Origin: Salipiger sp. H15
GTDB lineage: Bacteria > Pseudomonadota > Alphaproteobacteria > Rhodobacterales > Rhodobacteraceae
Direction: 5' to 3'
Length of the DNA stretch: 64,000 bases
Assembly: GCF_040409955.1 (NCBI RefSeq)
Contig: NZ_CP123386.1
Span: forward strand, 248,001-312,000
Positions 27,024 through 36,197 of the stretch are shown here, piece by piece (the stretch's first letter is position 1; each line of letters starts with the position of its first letter). The notes beneath the pieces are model-generated. The model did no database searches. It was not told where the DNA came from and was given only the letters and a program-made list of their open reading frames with translations. The position numbers and the translations under genes are program-made.

Positions 27024-29155
27024 GCTTTGACACGATCGTGGTGGTGGACTGGTCGGGGGCATCCTCGCCCTCGCCCGCCAAGCCGTCCAAGGACGCAATC
27101 TGGATCGGCATCGCGCGCGGCGACGCGGTCGAGACGAGCTACCACCGCACCCGCGAGGATGCGACGCAGACCCTCTCCGCCCTCTTCGAACAAGAGCGTG
27201 ACGCCGGGCGGCGGGTGCTGGCGGGCTTCGACTTCCCCTTCGCCTACCCCGGCGGCTTTGCCGAGGCGGTCTGCGGCTCCTCCGAGCCGTTGGCGCTGTG
27301 GCAGGCGCTGGCCGCGCGCATCAAGGACGCGCCGGACAATGCCAACAACCGCTTCCGCGTGGCCGCCGAGCTCAACGACCTCTTCCCCGGCACCGGGCCG
27401 TTCTGGGGCTGCCCCGAGAGCTTCGACGATCCCCGCCTGCCCGCGAAGGGCACCGCGCGCGACGGCCATGGCCTTCCCGAACGCCGCGCCTGCGAGGATC
27501 ACGTCAAGACCACCCAGCCCTGCTGGAAGCTCTACACGACGGGCTCGGTCGGCTCGCAGGCGCTGCTCGGCATCGCCCGGCTTCACTCGCTGCGCGACCG
27601 CTTCGGGCCGGACATCGCCGTGCGCCCCTTCGAGACGCGCGACGCGCCGATCACGCTGGTCGAGCTCTTCCCCTCGCTCGTCGCGGGCACCGTCGCCGCG
27701 CTGGCGGAACCGGACGAGATCAGGGACCGCGCGCAGGTGCGCATCCTCGCCGGGGCGCTTCGGGCGCTCTCCCCCGCGGCGCTCGAGGCGATGACCCGCG
27801 AGGGCGACCCGGTCGAGGGCTGGATCCTCGGCCTTGGCCACGAGGCCGAGATCGAACGCGCCGCGCGCAAGGCCTTCGCCCCCGCCGGAGACCTCATTCC
27901 GCCCCGCCTGCGCGACGACTGTTTCGCCATGCCGCAGGGCGTGAGTTGGGTGCCCGTGGACGAGGCGCTGGCCAAGCTGCGCGCCGCGCTGCGCCCGGTG
28001 ACCGGGGTCACCAGCATCGCCACCGCCCGCGCCGCGGGCAGGGTGCTGGCCGCCGACGTGGCCGCAAGGCGCTCGAACCCGCCGATGCCGAACTCCGCCG
28101 TCGACGGTTACGGTTTTGCCCATGCCGCCACCGGGTCCGGCATCCAGCGCCTGCCGCTGGTCGCGGGCCGCGCCGCCGCCGGGCAGCCCTATCCGCACGC
28201 CGTCCCGCCGGGCCACGCGATCCGCATCCTGACCGGCGCGATCCTGCCCGAGGGGGTGGATACCGTGGTGCTGGAAGAGGACACGAGCACCGACGGCACC
28301 ACCGTGGTCTTCGACGGGCCGATCAAGCCGCGCGCCAACACCCGCAAGGCCGGCGAGGACGTCTCTGCCGGGGACCCCGCCCTGCCGAAGGGCCGCTGCC
28401 TGCGCGCGCCGGACCTCGCGCTCGCCTCGGCGCTCGGCATCGCCGAACTGCCGGTGCACCGGCCGCTGCGCGTCGGCGTGCTCTCGACCGGCGACGAGAT
28501 CATCGCCGCCCCCGACCTGCCCGCCGCGCCGCACCAGATCTGGGATGCCAACCGCCCCATGCTGCTGTCGCTGGCGCAGGGCTGGCACTACGAGCCCGTG
28601 GACCTCGGCCATGTGCGGGACAGCGCAGAAGCGATCGCCGAGCGCCTGCACGAGGGCGCACGAGAGGCCGACGTGATCCTCACCTCGGGCGGCGCCTCGG
28701 CGGGGGACGAGGACCATGTCTCGGCGCTGCTGCGGTCGCGCGGCACGCTGTCGAGCTGGCGCATCGCGCTGAAACCGGGCCGCCCGCTGGCGCTGGCCAT
28801 GTGGGAGGGCGTGCCGGTCTTCGGCCTGCCGGGCAACCCGGTCGCGGCGCTGGTCTGCGCGCTGGTCTTCGCCCGCCCCGCGCTGTCGCTGCTCTCGGGC
28901 GCGGGCTGGACCGAGCCGCAGGGCTTCACCGTCCCCGCCGCCTTCGAGAAGCGCAAGAAGCCCGGCCGCCGCGAGTACCTGCGGGCGCGGCTCGACGCCT
29001 CGGGCCATGCCGAGGTCTTCGGCTCGGAAGGCTCGGGCCGGATCAGCGGGTTGTCCTGGGCGGACGGGCTGGTGGAACTGCCGGACGGCGAGGTCGACGT
29101 GCGCCCCGGCACCTCGGTACGCTACATCCCCTACGCCTCGTTCGGGCTGGTCTGA
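27020..29155 (+). CDS. moeA: Fusion: uncharacterised N-terminal domain and molybdopterin molybdenumtransferase MoeA
   Basis: 711 residues, far longer than the ~400 of MoeA alone. Residues ~310-711 are MoeA: NSAVDGYGFA, LTGAILPEGVDTVVLEE, STGDEIIAAP, TSGGASAGDEDHV and GLPGNPVAALV, which inserts molybdate into adenylylated molybdopterin. Residues ~1-300 form a different domain beginning DTIVVVDWSGASSPSPAKPSKD, with VLAGFDFPFAYP and ENLFPS-like VELFPSLVAGTV; it resembles RNase H-fold DUF429-type proteins with acidic residues after short strands, but I cannot name its activity. The joined frame is unbroken, so this is a true fusion. Last gene of fdhD-mobA-mobB-moeA. Confidence 0.85.
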   Translation: MSFDTIVVVDWSGASSPSPAKPSKDAIWIGIARGDAVETSYHRTREDATQTLSALFEQERDAGRRVLAGFDFPFAYPGGFAEAVCGSSEPLALWQALAARIKDAPDNANNRFRVAAELNDLFPGTGPFWGCPESFDDPRLPAKGTARDGHGLPERRACEDHVKTTQPCWKLYTTGSVGSQALLGIARLHSLRDRFGPDIAVRPFETRDAPITLVELFPSLVAGTVAALAEPDEIRDRAQVRILAGALRALSPAALEAMTREGDPVEGWILGLGHEAEIERAARKAFAPAGDLIPPRLRDDCFAMPQGVSWVPVDEALAKLRAALRPVTGVTSIATARAAGRVLAADVAARRSNPPMPNSAVDGYGFAHAATGSGIQRLPLVAGRAAAGQPYPHAVPPGHAIRILTGAILPEGVDTVVLEEDTSTDGTTVVFDGPIKPRANTRKAGEDVSAGDPALPKGRCLRAPDLALASALGIAELPVHRPLRVGVLSTGDEIIAAPDLPAAPHQIWDANRPMLLSLAQGWHYEPVDLGHVRDSAEAIAERLHEGAREADVILTSGGASAGDEDHVSALLRSRGTLSSWRIALKPGRPLALAMWEGVPVFGLPGNPVAALVCALVFARPALSLLSGAGWTEPQGFTVPAAFEKRKKPGRREYLRARLDASGHAEVFGSEGSGRISGLSWADGLVELPDGEVDVRPGTSVRYIPYASFGLV

Positions 29156-29163
29156 GCCGGGCC

Positions 29164-29391
29164 TCAGCCCTTGCGGATCAGGTAGACCTGCGCCTCGCCC
29201 TCGTCGGCCGAGCCGACCAGTTCGTGCCCGGCCTCGCCGCAGAAATGCGGCACGTCGATCACCGCCGCGGGATCGGTTGCGACCATCCGCAGCACCTCGC
29301 CACGGTCCATGCCCTGCAGGCGCTTCCGCGCCTTCAGCACCGGCAGCGGGCAGAGCAGCCCGCGCGCATCGAGTTCCTGATCCCAGTCCAT
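29164..29391 (-). CDS. TusA-like sulfurtransferase
   Basis: 75 residues with the TusA/SirA signature LDARGLLCPLPVLKARKRLQGM; the Cys of CPxP is the persulfide carrier. The C-terminus IDVPHFCGEAGHEL has a second Cys as in several TusA-like proteins. It lies between the moeA fusion and the formate dehydrogenase operon, in reverse orientation, and may supply sulfur for Moco maturation. TusA proteins have several other sulfur-trafficking jobs, so the specific role is inferred. Confidence 0.85.
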   Translation of the reverse strand: MDWDQELDARGLLCPLPVLKARKRLQGMDRGEVLRMVATDPAAVIDVPHFCGEAGHELVGSADEGEAQVYLIRKG

Positions 29392-29444
29392 GCGATCTGC
29401 ATACCAGACGGCCCGGCGCTGTCCATCCTCCGCTTGCGCTTTTC

Positions 29445-29461
29445 GATAGAGTTTCTCAATC
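29445..29461. promoter_or_regulatory. Imperfect dyad between tusA-like gene and fdsGB
   Basis: GATAGAG-ttt-CTCAATC, 6 of 7 positions paired, in an AT-richer part of the 152-bp divergent region. About 83 bp upstream of fdsGB. Possible regulator site; no regulator gene lies alongside. Confidence 0.3.
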
Positions 29462-29543
29462 GTTTGACGGCACAGCGATATTGACCGGCAATCACCTCAG
29501 GCTGCAAGAACGGATACCCACCGACGCGACAGGGAGGCATTTG

Positions 29544-31238
29544 ATGGCGCTGGATCAGCAGCAGGGGATCTGGAAATCCGGCCGGAAAGGCGGCAAGGGG
29601 CGAGCCACGCCCAAGGGCCGCCAGCTGGAGGACCGCGCCTGGGACGAGGTTCGGGCGCTGCTCGGCGACCGTCCGCGCCGCCGCGACCTGCTGATCGAAT
29701 TCCTGCATCTCATCCAGGACCGCTATCACCACCTTTCGGCCGCCCACCTGCGCGCGCTGGCCGAGGAGCTGCGCATCTCCATGGCCGAGGTCTGGGAGGT
29801 CGCGACCTTCTACGCCCATTTCGACCCGGTGAAGGAGGGCGAGGCGCCGCCTCCCGATCTCACCATCCGCGTCTGCGACTCCCTTTCCTGCGAGATGGCC
29901 GGCTCCGAGGCACTGTTCGATGCGCTGTCCGCCGGGCACGATCCCGCGAAAATCCGCGTGCTGCGCGCGCCCTGCATGGGCCGCTGCGACACCGGCCCGA
30001 CGGTCGAGATCGGCCACCTGCACGTCGACCACGCCACGCCCGCCAAGATCCGGGCCGCGCTCGACAAGGGCGACTTCGAGCCGGTGATCCCCGCCTACGA
30101 GGGCTTCGAGGCCTACCGGGCGGGCGGCGGCTACGACAAGCTGCTGGCGCTGCGGCAGAGCGGCCAGTGGGAGACGGTGCAGGAAGAAATCTTCTCGGCC
30201 GGGCTGCGCGGCATGGGCGGCGCGGGCTTCCCCTCTGGCAAGAAATGGGCCTTCGTGCGCGCCAACTCCGGCCCGCGCTACCTTGCCGTGAACGGCGACG
30301 AGGGCGAGCCCGGCACCTTCAAGGACCGCTACTACCTCGAACGCACGCCGCACCTGATGCTCGAGGGCATGCTGATCGCGGCCTGGGCGGTCGAGGCGCA
30401 GACCTGCTTCATCTACATGCGCGACGAGTACCCGGCGATCCACCACATCCTGCACAAGGAGATCGCCGCGCTCGAGGCCGCGGGCATCGCCCCTCCCGGC
30501 TTCATCGACCTGCGCCGCGGCGCCGGGGCCTACATCTGCGGCGAAGAGTCGGCGATGATCGAGTCGATCGAGGGCAAGCGCGGCATGCCGCGGCTGCGCC
30601 CGCCCTTCGTGGCGCAGGTGGGGATCTTCAACCAGCCGACGCTGGTGCACAACGTCGAGACGCTGCACTGGATCGGCCGCATCGCCCGCGAGGGCCACGC
30701 CATCAAGTCCGAGGTGTCGCGCAACGACCGCAAGGGGATGCGCAGCTACTCGCTCTCCGGCCGCGTCGCCAGGCCCGGCGTCTACGTCCTGCCCGCCGGC
30801 AGCACCATCACCGACCTCATAGAGGCCGCCGGCGGCATGGCCGAGGGCCACACCTTCAAGGCCTACCAGCCGGGCGGTCCCTCCTCGGGGCTGCTGCCCG
30901 CCTCGCTGGGCGACGTGCCGCTCGATTTCGACACGCTGCAGCCGCACGGCACCTTCATCGGCTCGGCCGCCGTGGTGGTGCTCTCGGACCAGGACAGCGC
31001 CCGCGGCGCGGCGCTCAACATGCTGAAGTTCTTCGAGAAGGAAAGCTGCGGGCAATGCACTCCCTGCCGCGTCGGCTGCGAGAAGGCGGTGAAGCTGATG
31101 CAGGCCGAGAGCTGGGACCGCGAGCTGCTCGAGGACCTCTGCCAGGTGATGACCGACGCCTCGATCTGCGGCCTCGGGCAGGCCGCGCCGAACCCGATCC
31201 GGCTGGTGATGAAGCATTTCCCGGAGGAAGTGAAATGA
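29544..31238 (+). CDS. fdsB: NAD-dependent formate dehydrogenase, fused gamma and beta subunits (FdsG-FdsB)
   Basis: 564 residues. The N-terminal ~150 residues are NuoE/FdsG-like with [2Fe-2S] Cys in VCDSLSCEMAG and APCMGRCDTGP. The remainder is NuoF/FdsB-like: FMN/NADH region GLRGMGGAGFPSGKKW, NGDEGEPGTFKDRYYLE, and [4Fe-4S] Cys in CGQCTPCRVGC plus CGLG near the end. In better-known systems these are two genes, fdsG and fdsB. Start at 29544 follows AGGGAGG. It transfers electrons from FdsA to NAD+ in the cytoplasm. Followed by a 147-bp structured spacer before fdsA. Confidence 0.95.
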   Translation: MALDQQQGIWKSGRKGGKGRATPKGRQLEDRAWDEVRALLGDRPRRRDLLIEFLHLIQDRYHHLSAAHLRALAEELRISMAEVWEVATFYAHFDPVKEGEAPPPDLTIRVCDSLSCEMAGSEALFDALSAGHDPAKIRVLRAPCMGRCDTGPTVEIGHLHVDHATPAKIRAALDKGDFEPVIPAYEGFEAYRAGGGYDKLLALRQSGQWETVQEEIFSAGLRGMGGAGFPSGKKWAFVRANSGPRYLAVNGDEGEPGTFKDRYYLERTPHLMLEGMLIAAWAVEAQTCFIYMRDEYPAIHHILHKEIAALEAAGIAPPGFIDLRRGAGAYICGEESAMIESIEGKRGMPRLRPPFVAQVGIFNQPTLVHNVETLHWIGRIAREGHAIKSEVSRNDRKGMRSYSLSGRVARPGVYVLPAGSTITDLIEAAGGMAEGHTFKAYQPGGPSSGLLPASLGDVPLDFDTLQPHGTFIGSAAVVVLSDQDSARGAALNMLKFFEKESCGQCTPCRVGCEKAVKLMQAESWDRELLEDLCQVMTDASICGLGQAAPNPIRLVMKHFPEEVK

Positions 31239-31277
31239 TGCGCGCGCGCCCCTCCCTCTCCCACGACCGCGCGCATC

Positions 31278-31330
31278 GGTCCGGATTGCGCCCGCCCGCC
31301 GCTCAGGCGGGCGCGGTCCGGCACCGGACC
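31278..31330. other. Tandem hairpins in the fdsGB-fdsA spacer
   Basis: Stem 1 is GCGCCCGCC / GGCGGGCGC (31288-31314), stem 2 is GGTCCG / CGGACC (31315-31330). A copy of GGTCCGG at 31278 can also pair with the last CCGGACC, giving an alternative fold. No T-run. Likely mRNA processing or stability element setting the subunit ratio. A 52-codon reading frame (31235-31393) also spans it. Confidence 0.4.
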
Positions 31331-31385
31331 ATCGCAGGACGCCCCGCCGACCTGCCCAAGACCCTGACCCCCGGAGCTGAACGCC

Positions 31386-34154
31386 ATGGCTGACGGATCG
31401 AACCTTCCCCAGACCTCCTTCATCCTCGACGGGCAGGAGGTCAGCGCCTTCCCCGGCGAGACCATCTGGCAGGTCGCCAAGCGGCTCGGCACCTCGATCC
31501 CGCACCTCTGCCACAAGGATGCGCCGGGCTACCGGCCCGACGGCAACTGCCGCGCCTGCATGGTCGAGATCGACGGCGAGCGCACGCTGGCCGCCTCGTG
31601 CTGCCGCGCGCCCGCCGAGGGCATGAAGGTGACCACCGACAGCGCCCGCGCCAAGAAGTCGCGCGAGATGGTGATGGAGCTGCTGCTCGCCGACCAGCCC
31701 GCCCGCGCGGAGGCGCATGACCGCGGCTCGCACCTGTGGGACATGGCCGAGCTGACCGGCGTCAGCGAGAGCCGCTTCCCCGCGATGGAAAAGGCCCGCA
31801 TCCCGCTGCTCGACGACAGCCATGTCGCGATGAGGGTCAACCTCGACGCCTGCATCCAGTGCAACCTCTGCGTCCGCGCCTGCCGCGAGGTGCAGGTGAA
31901 CGACGTGATCGGCATGGCGGACCGCGGCCACGACGCCTTCCCCTCCTTCGACATGAACGACCCCATGGGCGACAGCACCTGCGTCGCCTGCGGCGAATGC
32001 GTGCAGGCCTGCCCGACCGGCGCGCTGATGCCCGCCACGGTGGTGGACGCCGAGCAGCACGGCGACAGCCGCGACTTCGACGAGGCGGTGCAGTCGGTCT
32101 GCCCGTTCTGCGGCGTCGGCTGCCAGGTCTCGCTGAAGCTGAAGGACGGCAAGGTGAAATACGTCGAGGGCATCAACGGCCCCGCCAACGAAGGCCGGCT
32201 CTGCGTCAAGGGCCGCTTCGGCTTCGACTACATCCACCACCCGCACCGGCTCACCCGGCCGCTGATCCGCCTCGCCGGGGCGGAAAAGGGCCTCAACGTC
32301 GATCCCGCCAACCCCTTCACCCATTTCCGCGAGGCCTCGTGGGACGAGGCGATGGAATTCGCCGCCGGCGGCCTCGCGCGGCTGCGCGACCAGGGCGGCG
32401 AGACGGTGGCGGGCTTCGGCTCGGCCAAGTGCACCAACGAGGAGGCCTACCTCTTCCAGAAGCTGATCCGGCAGGGCTTCGGGCACAACAACGTCGACCA
32501 CTGCACCCGGCTCTGCCACGCCTCCTCGGTGGCGGCACTGATGGAGAACGTGGGCTCGGGCGCGGTCTCGGCCACGTTCAACGAGATCGAGAACGCCGAC
32601 GTCGCCATCGTCATCGGCGCCAACCCGATCGAGAACCACCCGGTCGCCGCGACCTTCTTCAAGCAGTTCGCCAAGCGCGGCGGCAAGCTCATCGTCATGG
32701 ACCCGCGCGGCCATGCGCTGAAGCGCTTCGCCTCGCACATGCTGCAGTTCCGCCCCGGCGCGGACGTGCCGCTGCTCAACTCGATCATGTCGGTGATCGT
32801 CGAGGAAGGGCTCTACGACCAGGGCTACATCGACAAGTTCACCGAGAACTGGGAGCGCGAGAAGCAGCACCTCGCCGGCTTCGCGCCCGAGACGCTCGAG
32901 GACCTGACCGGCATCGACGCCGCCACCGTCCGCGACGTCGCGCGCACCTTCGCCACCGGCAAGGCGGGGATGATCTTCTGGGGCATGGGGGTCAGCCAGC
33001 ACATTCACGGCACCGACAACTCGCGCTGCCTGATCTCCCTCGCGCTGATGACCGGCAACGTCGGCAAGCCCGGCGCCGGGCTGCACCCGCTGCGCGGGCA
33101 GAACAACGTGCAGGGCGCCTCGGATGCGGGGCTCATCCCGATGTTCCTGCCCGACTACCAGGACGTGACCAACGACGGCGTGCGCTCGGCCTTCACCGAG
33201 ATCTGGGGATCGGACGACTTCAGCGGCAAGAAGGGCCTCACGGTCACCGAGATCATGGACGCGGTCCATGACGGGTCGATCCGCGGCATGTACATCCTCG
33301 GCGAGAACCCGGCCATGTCGGACCCCGACGTGACCCATGCCCGCGACGCGCTCGCCAAGCTCGAGCACCTCGTGGTGCAGGACATCTTCCTTACCGAGAC
33401 CGCCAACTACGCCGACGTGATCCTGCCCGCCGCCGCCTTCTACGAGAAGACCGGCACGGTCACGAACACCAACCGGCAGGTGCAGATGGGCCGCGCCGCG
33501 GCCACCCCGCCGGGCGACGCGCGCGAGGACTGGCAGATCACCGTCGAGCTGGCGCAGCGGCTCGGGCTCGGCTGGGGCTACACCCACCCGCGCGAGATCT
33601 TCGCCGAGATGAAGCGCGGCATGCCCTCGCTCGACAACATCACCTGGGAGCGGCTCGAGCGCGAGAACGCGGTCACCTACCCCTCGCTCTCTCCCGAGGA
33701 TCCCGGCCAGCCCATCGTCTTCGCCGACGGCTTCCCGCGCGAGGGCGGCCGGGCGAAGTTCACCCCCGCCTCGGTGATCCCGCCGGACGAGCAGCCCGAC
33801 GCCGAGTACCCGATGATCCTGACCACCGGGCGGCAACTCGAGCACTGGCACACCGGCTCGATGACCCGCCGCTCGAAGGTGCTGGACGCGGTGGAGCCCG
33901 GGGCCAACTGCTCGCTGCACCCCTCGACCCTGCGCAAGCTCGGCGTCGCGCCGGGCGGCATGGTGAAGCTGCAGACAAGGCGCGGCGAGATCGAGGTGAT
34001 GGCCCGCGAGGACCGCGCCGTGGCGCCAGACATGGTCTTCCTGCCCTTCGCCTATGTCGAGGCGGCGGCCAACATCCTGACCAACCCGGCGATCGACCCC
34101 TACGGCAAGATCCCCGAGTTCAAGTTCTCGGCGGTGCGGGTGACCGCCGCGTAA
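31386..34154 (+). CDS. fdsA: NAD-dependent formate dehydrogenase alpha subunit
   Basis: 922 residues. N-terminal [2Fe-2S] domain (PHLCHKD, GNCRACMVEIDGE, ASCCRAP), a two-cluster ferredoxin domain (CIQCNLCVRACREV, CVACGECVQACPTG), then the molybdopterin oxidoreductase core starting with CPFCGVGCQ and GRLCVKGRFG. The metal ligand is a cysteine in HCTRLCHASS (near residue 379), not selenocysteine, since no in-frame TGA occurs. Oxidises formate to CO2 with bis-MGD Mo or W. No fdsD gene follows; the next gene is the convergent histidine kinase 30 bp on. Confidence 0.96.
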   Translation: MADGSNLPQTSFILDGQEVSAFPGETIWQVAKRLGTSIPHLCHKDAPGYRPDGNCRACMVEIDGERTLAASCCRAPAEGMKVTTDSARAKKSREMVMELLLADQPARAEAHDRGSHLWDMAELTGVSESRFPAMEKARIPLLDDSHVAMRVNLDACIQCNLCVRACREVQVNDVIGMADRGHDAFPSFDMNDPMGDSTCVACGECVQACPTGALMPATVVDAEQHGDSRDFDEAVQSVCPFCGVGCQVSLKLKDGKVKYVEGINGPANEGRLCVKGRFGFDYIHHPHRLTRPLIRLAGAEKGLNVDPANPFTHFREASWDEAMEFAAGGLARLRDQGGETVAGFGSAKCTNEEAYLFQKLIRQGFGHNNVDHCTRLCHASSVAALMENVGSGAVSATFNEIENADVAIVIGANPIENHPVAATFFKQFAKRGGKLIVMDPRGHALKRFASHMLQFRPGADVPLLNSIMSVIVEEGLYDQGYIDKFTENWEREKQHLAGFAPETLEDLTGIDAATVRDVARTFATGKAGMIFWGMGVSQHIHGTDNSRCLISLALMTGNVGKPGAGLHPLRGQNNVQGASDAGLIPMFLPDYQDVTNDGVRSAFTEIWGSDDFSGKKGLTVTEIMDAVHDGSIRGMYILGENPAMSDPDVTHARDALAKLEHLVVQDIFLTETANYADVILPAAAFYEKTGTVTNTNRQVQMGRAAATPPGDAREDWQITVELAQRLGLGWGYTHPREIFAEMKRGMPSLDNITWERLERENAVTYPSLSPEDPGQPIVFADGFPREGGRAKFTPASVIPPDEQPDAEYPMILTTGRQLEHWHTGSMTRRSKVLDAVEPGANCSLHPSTLRKLGVAPGGMVKLQTRRGEIEVMAREDRAVAPDMVFLPFAYVEAAANILTNPAIDPYGKIPEFKFSAVRVTAA

Positions 34155-34184
34155 TGGATGACGGGGGGCTGAGGACCGCCCTCC

Positions 34185-36152
34185 TCACGCCGCCGCGGGC
34201 AGCCAGACGGTGAAGACCGCGCCACCGCCCTCGGCATTGGCGGCGGTGATCAGCCCCCCGGCGCGCTGCACGATGCTCTGCGAGATCGACAGGCCGAGCC
34301 CCGTGCCCTCGCCGAGGCGGGTGGTGAAGAAGGGATCGAAGAGCGCCGGCAGGTTCTCGGGCGCGATCCCCGGCCCGCTGTCGGTCACCGTGAGCGCGAC
34401 GCCCGCCCGGCCGTCCCGCTCCTCGCGGCCGAGGGCCAGCGACAGGCGCCCCGTCTCGCCCATGGCCTGCGCGGCGTTGAGGATGAGGTTGATCACCACC
34501 TGCTGCATCTCGCCCGCGTCGATGGCGACCTGCGGCTGCGCGGGCAGCGCGGTCTCGACCTCGATGGCGCCCTTGCCGAGGGCGTGCTCGACCAGCAGCA
34601 GCGAATCCTCGACCACCGGCGCAAGATCGACCGTCTCGGCGCAGTCCGAGAACTCCGAGGGTCGGGCGAATTTCAGCAGCTTGCCGACGATCGCCTCCAT
34701 CCGCGTGATCTGCCGGTCGATGAGCCCGAGCTCGGTCTCGACCCGCGCCGCCTCCTCGCCCAGCTCCATGCGGATCACCTCGACATTGCCCTGGATCACC
34801 GCCATCGGGTTGTTGATCTCGTGCGCGACGCCGGCGGTGATCTCGCCGATCGAGGCGAGCTTCTCGCTCATCACCAGCTGGCGGTAGGTCTCCTCGAGCT
34901 TGGCATTGGCCTCGCGCAGCTCGGCGGTGCGCTGGTCCACCCGGTCCTCCAGTTCCTCGGCCCACGCGCGCAGCTTCAGGTCGCGGTCCTGCACCTGGTC
35001 GAGCAGCCCGTCGAGATGCGCCGCCACCTGGCCGATCTCGTCGCGGGTGCCGACCGGGCCGATCCGCGCCGCGAGGTTGCCCCGCCCGACCCGACGCATG
35101 GTCTGGGTCATCCGCTCGAGCGGCGCGAAGATGCCCTTGGCCATCCACAGGAACACCGGCACCGAGAGCAGCAGCACCGCGGCGAAGGCGGCCATCATCC
35201 ACAGGTAGGCGGCGCGCTTGGCCTCGGCAAAGGGGGCCTCGAGGAACCCCACGTAGAGCATCCCCACGCGCCTGCCGAAACTGTCGCTGAGCGGCAGGTA
35301 GCCCGAGATGTACCAGTCGTTGACCACGAAGGCGCGGTCGAGCCATGTCCGCCCCTCGTCGAGCACAGCGTGGCGGACCGAGGCCGAGACGCGGGTGCCG
35401 AGCGCCCGCACGTCCTCGAAGAGCCGCACGTTGGTCGAGATCCGCACGTCGTCGAGGAACAGCGTCGCCGTGCCCTGCCGCTCGCCGCCGGTGACCGGGT
35501 TGAGGTAGACCAGCGTGTTGATCGCGTCGATGAAGCCGAGGTTGCTGTTGAGCAGGATGCCCCCGACCAGCACGCCCTCGTGGCCGGGCAGGCGCACCGG
35601 GCTCGCGGCATGCACCACCATGCCGCGGTCCTCGACCCGGCGGTCGGTCGGGACGGCGGCATGGGTCTTGATGAGGTCGATCCGCGCCCGGGCGGCAAGG
35701 TTGCGCGGCAGCGCCGCCAGCGCCTCGGGCGGGAAGATGTCGATCGCCGTCTCGGCGCGCCCCTGCCCCGCGGCGGCGATCACCGGCCAGTCGGCGGCAG
35801 CGGGCGGCACCTCGGCGGCCGGCAGGTAGTAGAGGAAGTCGAGCCGCAGCTCGGACCGCTTCCTGAGCAGGAACTGCCGGTCGGGCTCGCCATCGGCGAA
35901 GGATCCGGCAAAGTCCACCGAGCCCGCCACGCCGGACAGCTCCTCGCCGGTGCGGGCCATGAGCTGCGACAGGTATTGCTCGGCGATGCGCAGGTCGCTC
36001 TGCACGTTGGCTGCCAGCACCTTGTCGTAATCCCCGGTCCAGCGGGTCATGCCGAGCAGCAGCAGCAGCGGCATCAGCACGACAAGCGGCGCAAGCGCAA
36101 GGATCAGCAGGCGCAGGCGGACGGTGGTCATCGGGCGGGTCTTGGCTTTCAT
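34185..36152 (-). CDS. Sensor histidine kinase with extracytoplasmic sensor
   Basis: 655 residues. Membrane helix at ~12-35, a large periplasmic sensor of double-Cache type (~36-315), second membrane helix at ~320-340, HAMP (~345-395), coiled coil, then HisKA (phospho-acceptor in ITAGVAHEINNPMAVIQ) and HATPase (NLILNAAQAMGETG, DSGPGIAPENLPALFDPFF, GTGLGLSIS). Last gene of the minus-strand FDH island operon. No response regulator adjoins it, but an NtrC-like regulator closes the divergent operon at 49524-50888, a likely partner. The ligand may be formate or another small carboxylate. Confidence 0.92.
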   Translation of the reverse strand: MKAKTRPMTTVRLRLLILALAPLVVLMPLLLLLGMTRWTGDYDKVLAANVQSDLRIAEQYLSQLMARTGEELSGVAGSVDFAGSFADGEPDRQFLLRKRSELRLDFLYYLPAAEVPPAAADWPVIAAAGQGRAETAIDIFPPEALAALPRNLAARARIDLIKTHAAVPTDRRVEDRGMVVHAASPVRLPGHEGVLVGGILLNSNLGFIDAINTLVYLNPVTGGERQGTATLFLDDVRISTNVRLFEDVRALGTRVSASVRHAVLDEGRTWLDRAFVVNDWYISGYLPLSDSFGRRVGMLYVGFLEAPFAEAKRAAYLWMMAAFAAVLLLSVPVFLWMAKGIFAPLERMTQTMRRVGRGNLAARIGPVGTRDEIGQVAAHLDGLLDQVQDRDLKLRAWAEELEDRVDQRTAELREANAKLEETYRQLVMSEKLASIGEITAGVAHEINNPMAVIQGNVEVIRMELGEEAARVETELGLIDRQITRMEAIVGKLLKFARPSEFSDCAETVDLAPVVEDSLLLVEHALGKGAIEVETALPAQPQVAIDAGEMQQVVINLILNAAQAMGETGRLSLALGREERDGRAGVALTVTDSGPGIAPENLPALFDPFFTTRLGEGTGLGLSISQSIVQRAGGLITAANAEGGGAVFTVWLPAAA

Positions 36153-36197
36153 GTCGGGGGCGAGCCTAGCACGGCCCCGCCCCCCGGTCAGCTTGGG

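Noticed and set aside
31235..31393. 52-codon gene between fdsGB and fdsA
   Set aside because: Overlaps fit translational coupling, but composition is Arg/Pro-rich and two hairpins explain the region, so it is not listed as a gene.
29334..33920. 1528-codon minus-strand open frame opposite fdsGB/fdsA
   Set aside because: Same antisense artefact; no domain recognisable, while the opposite strand is well conserved.
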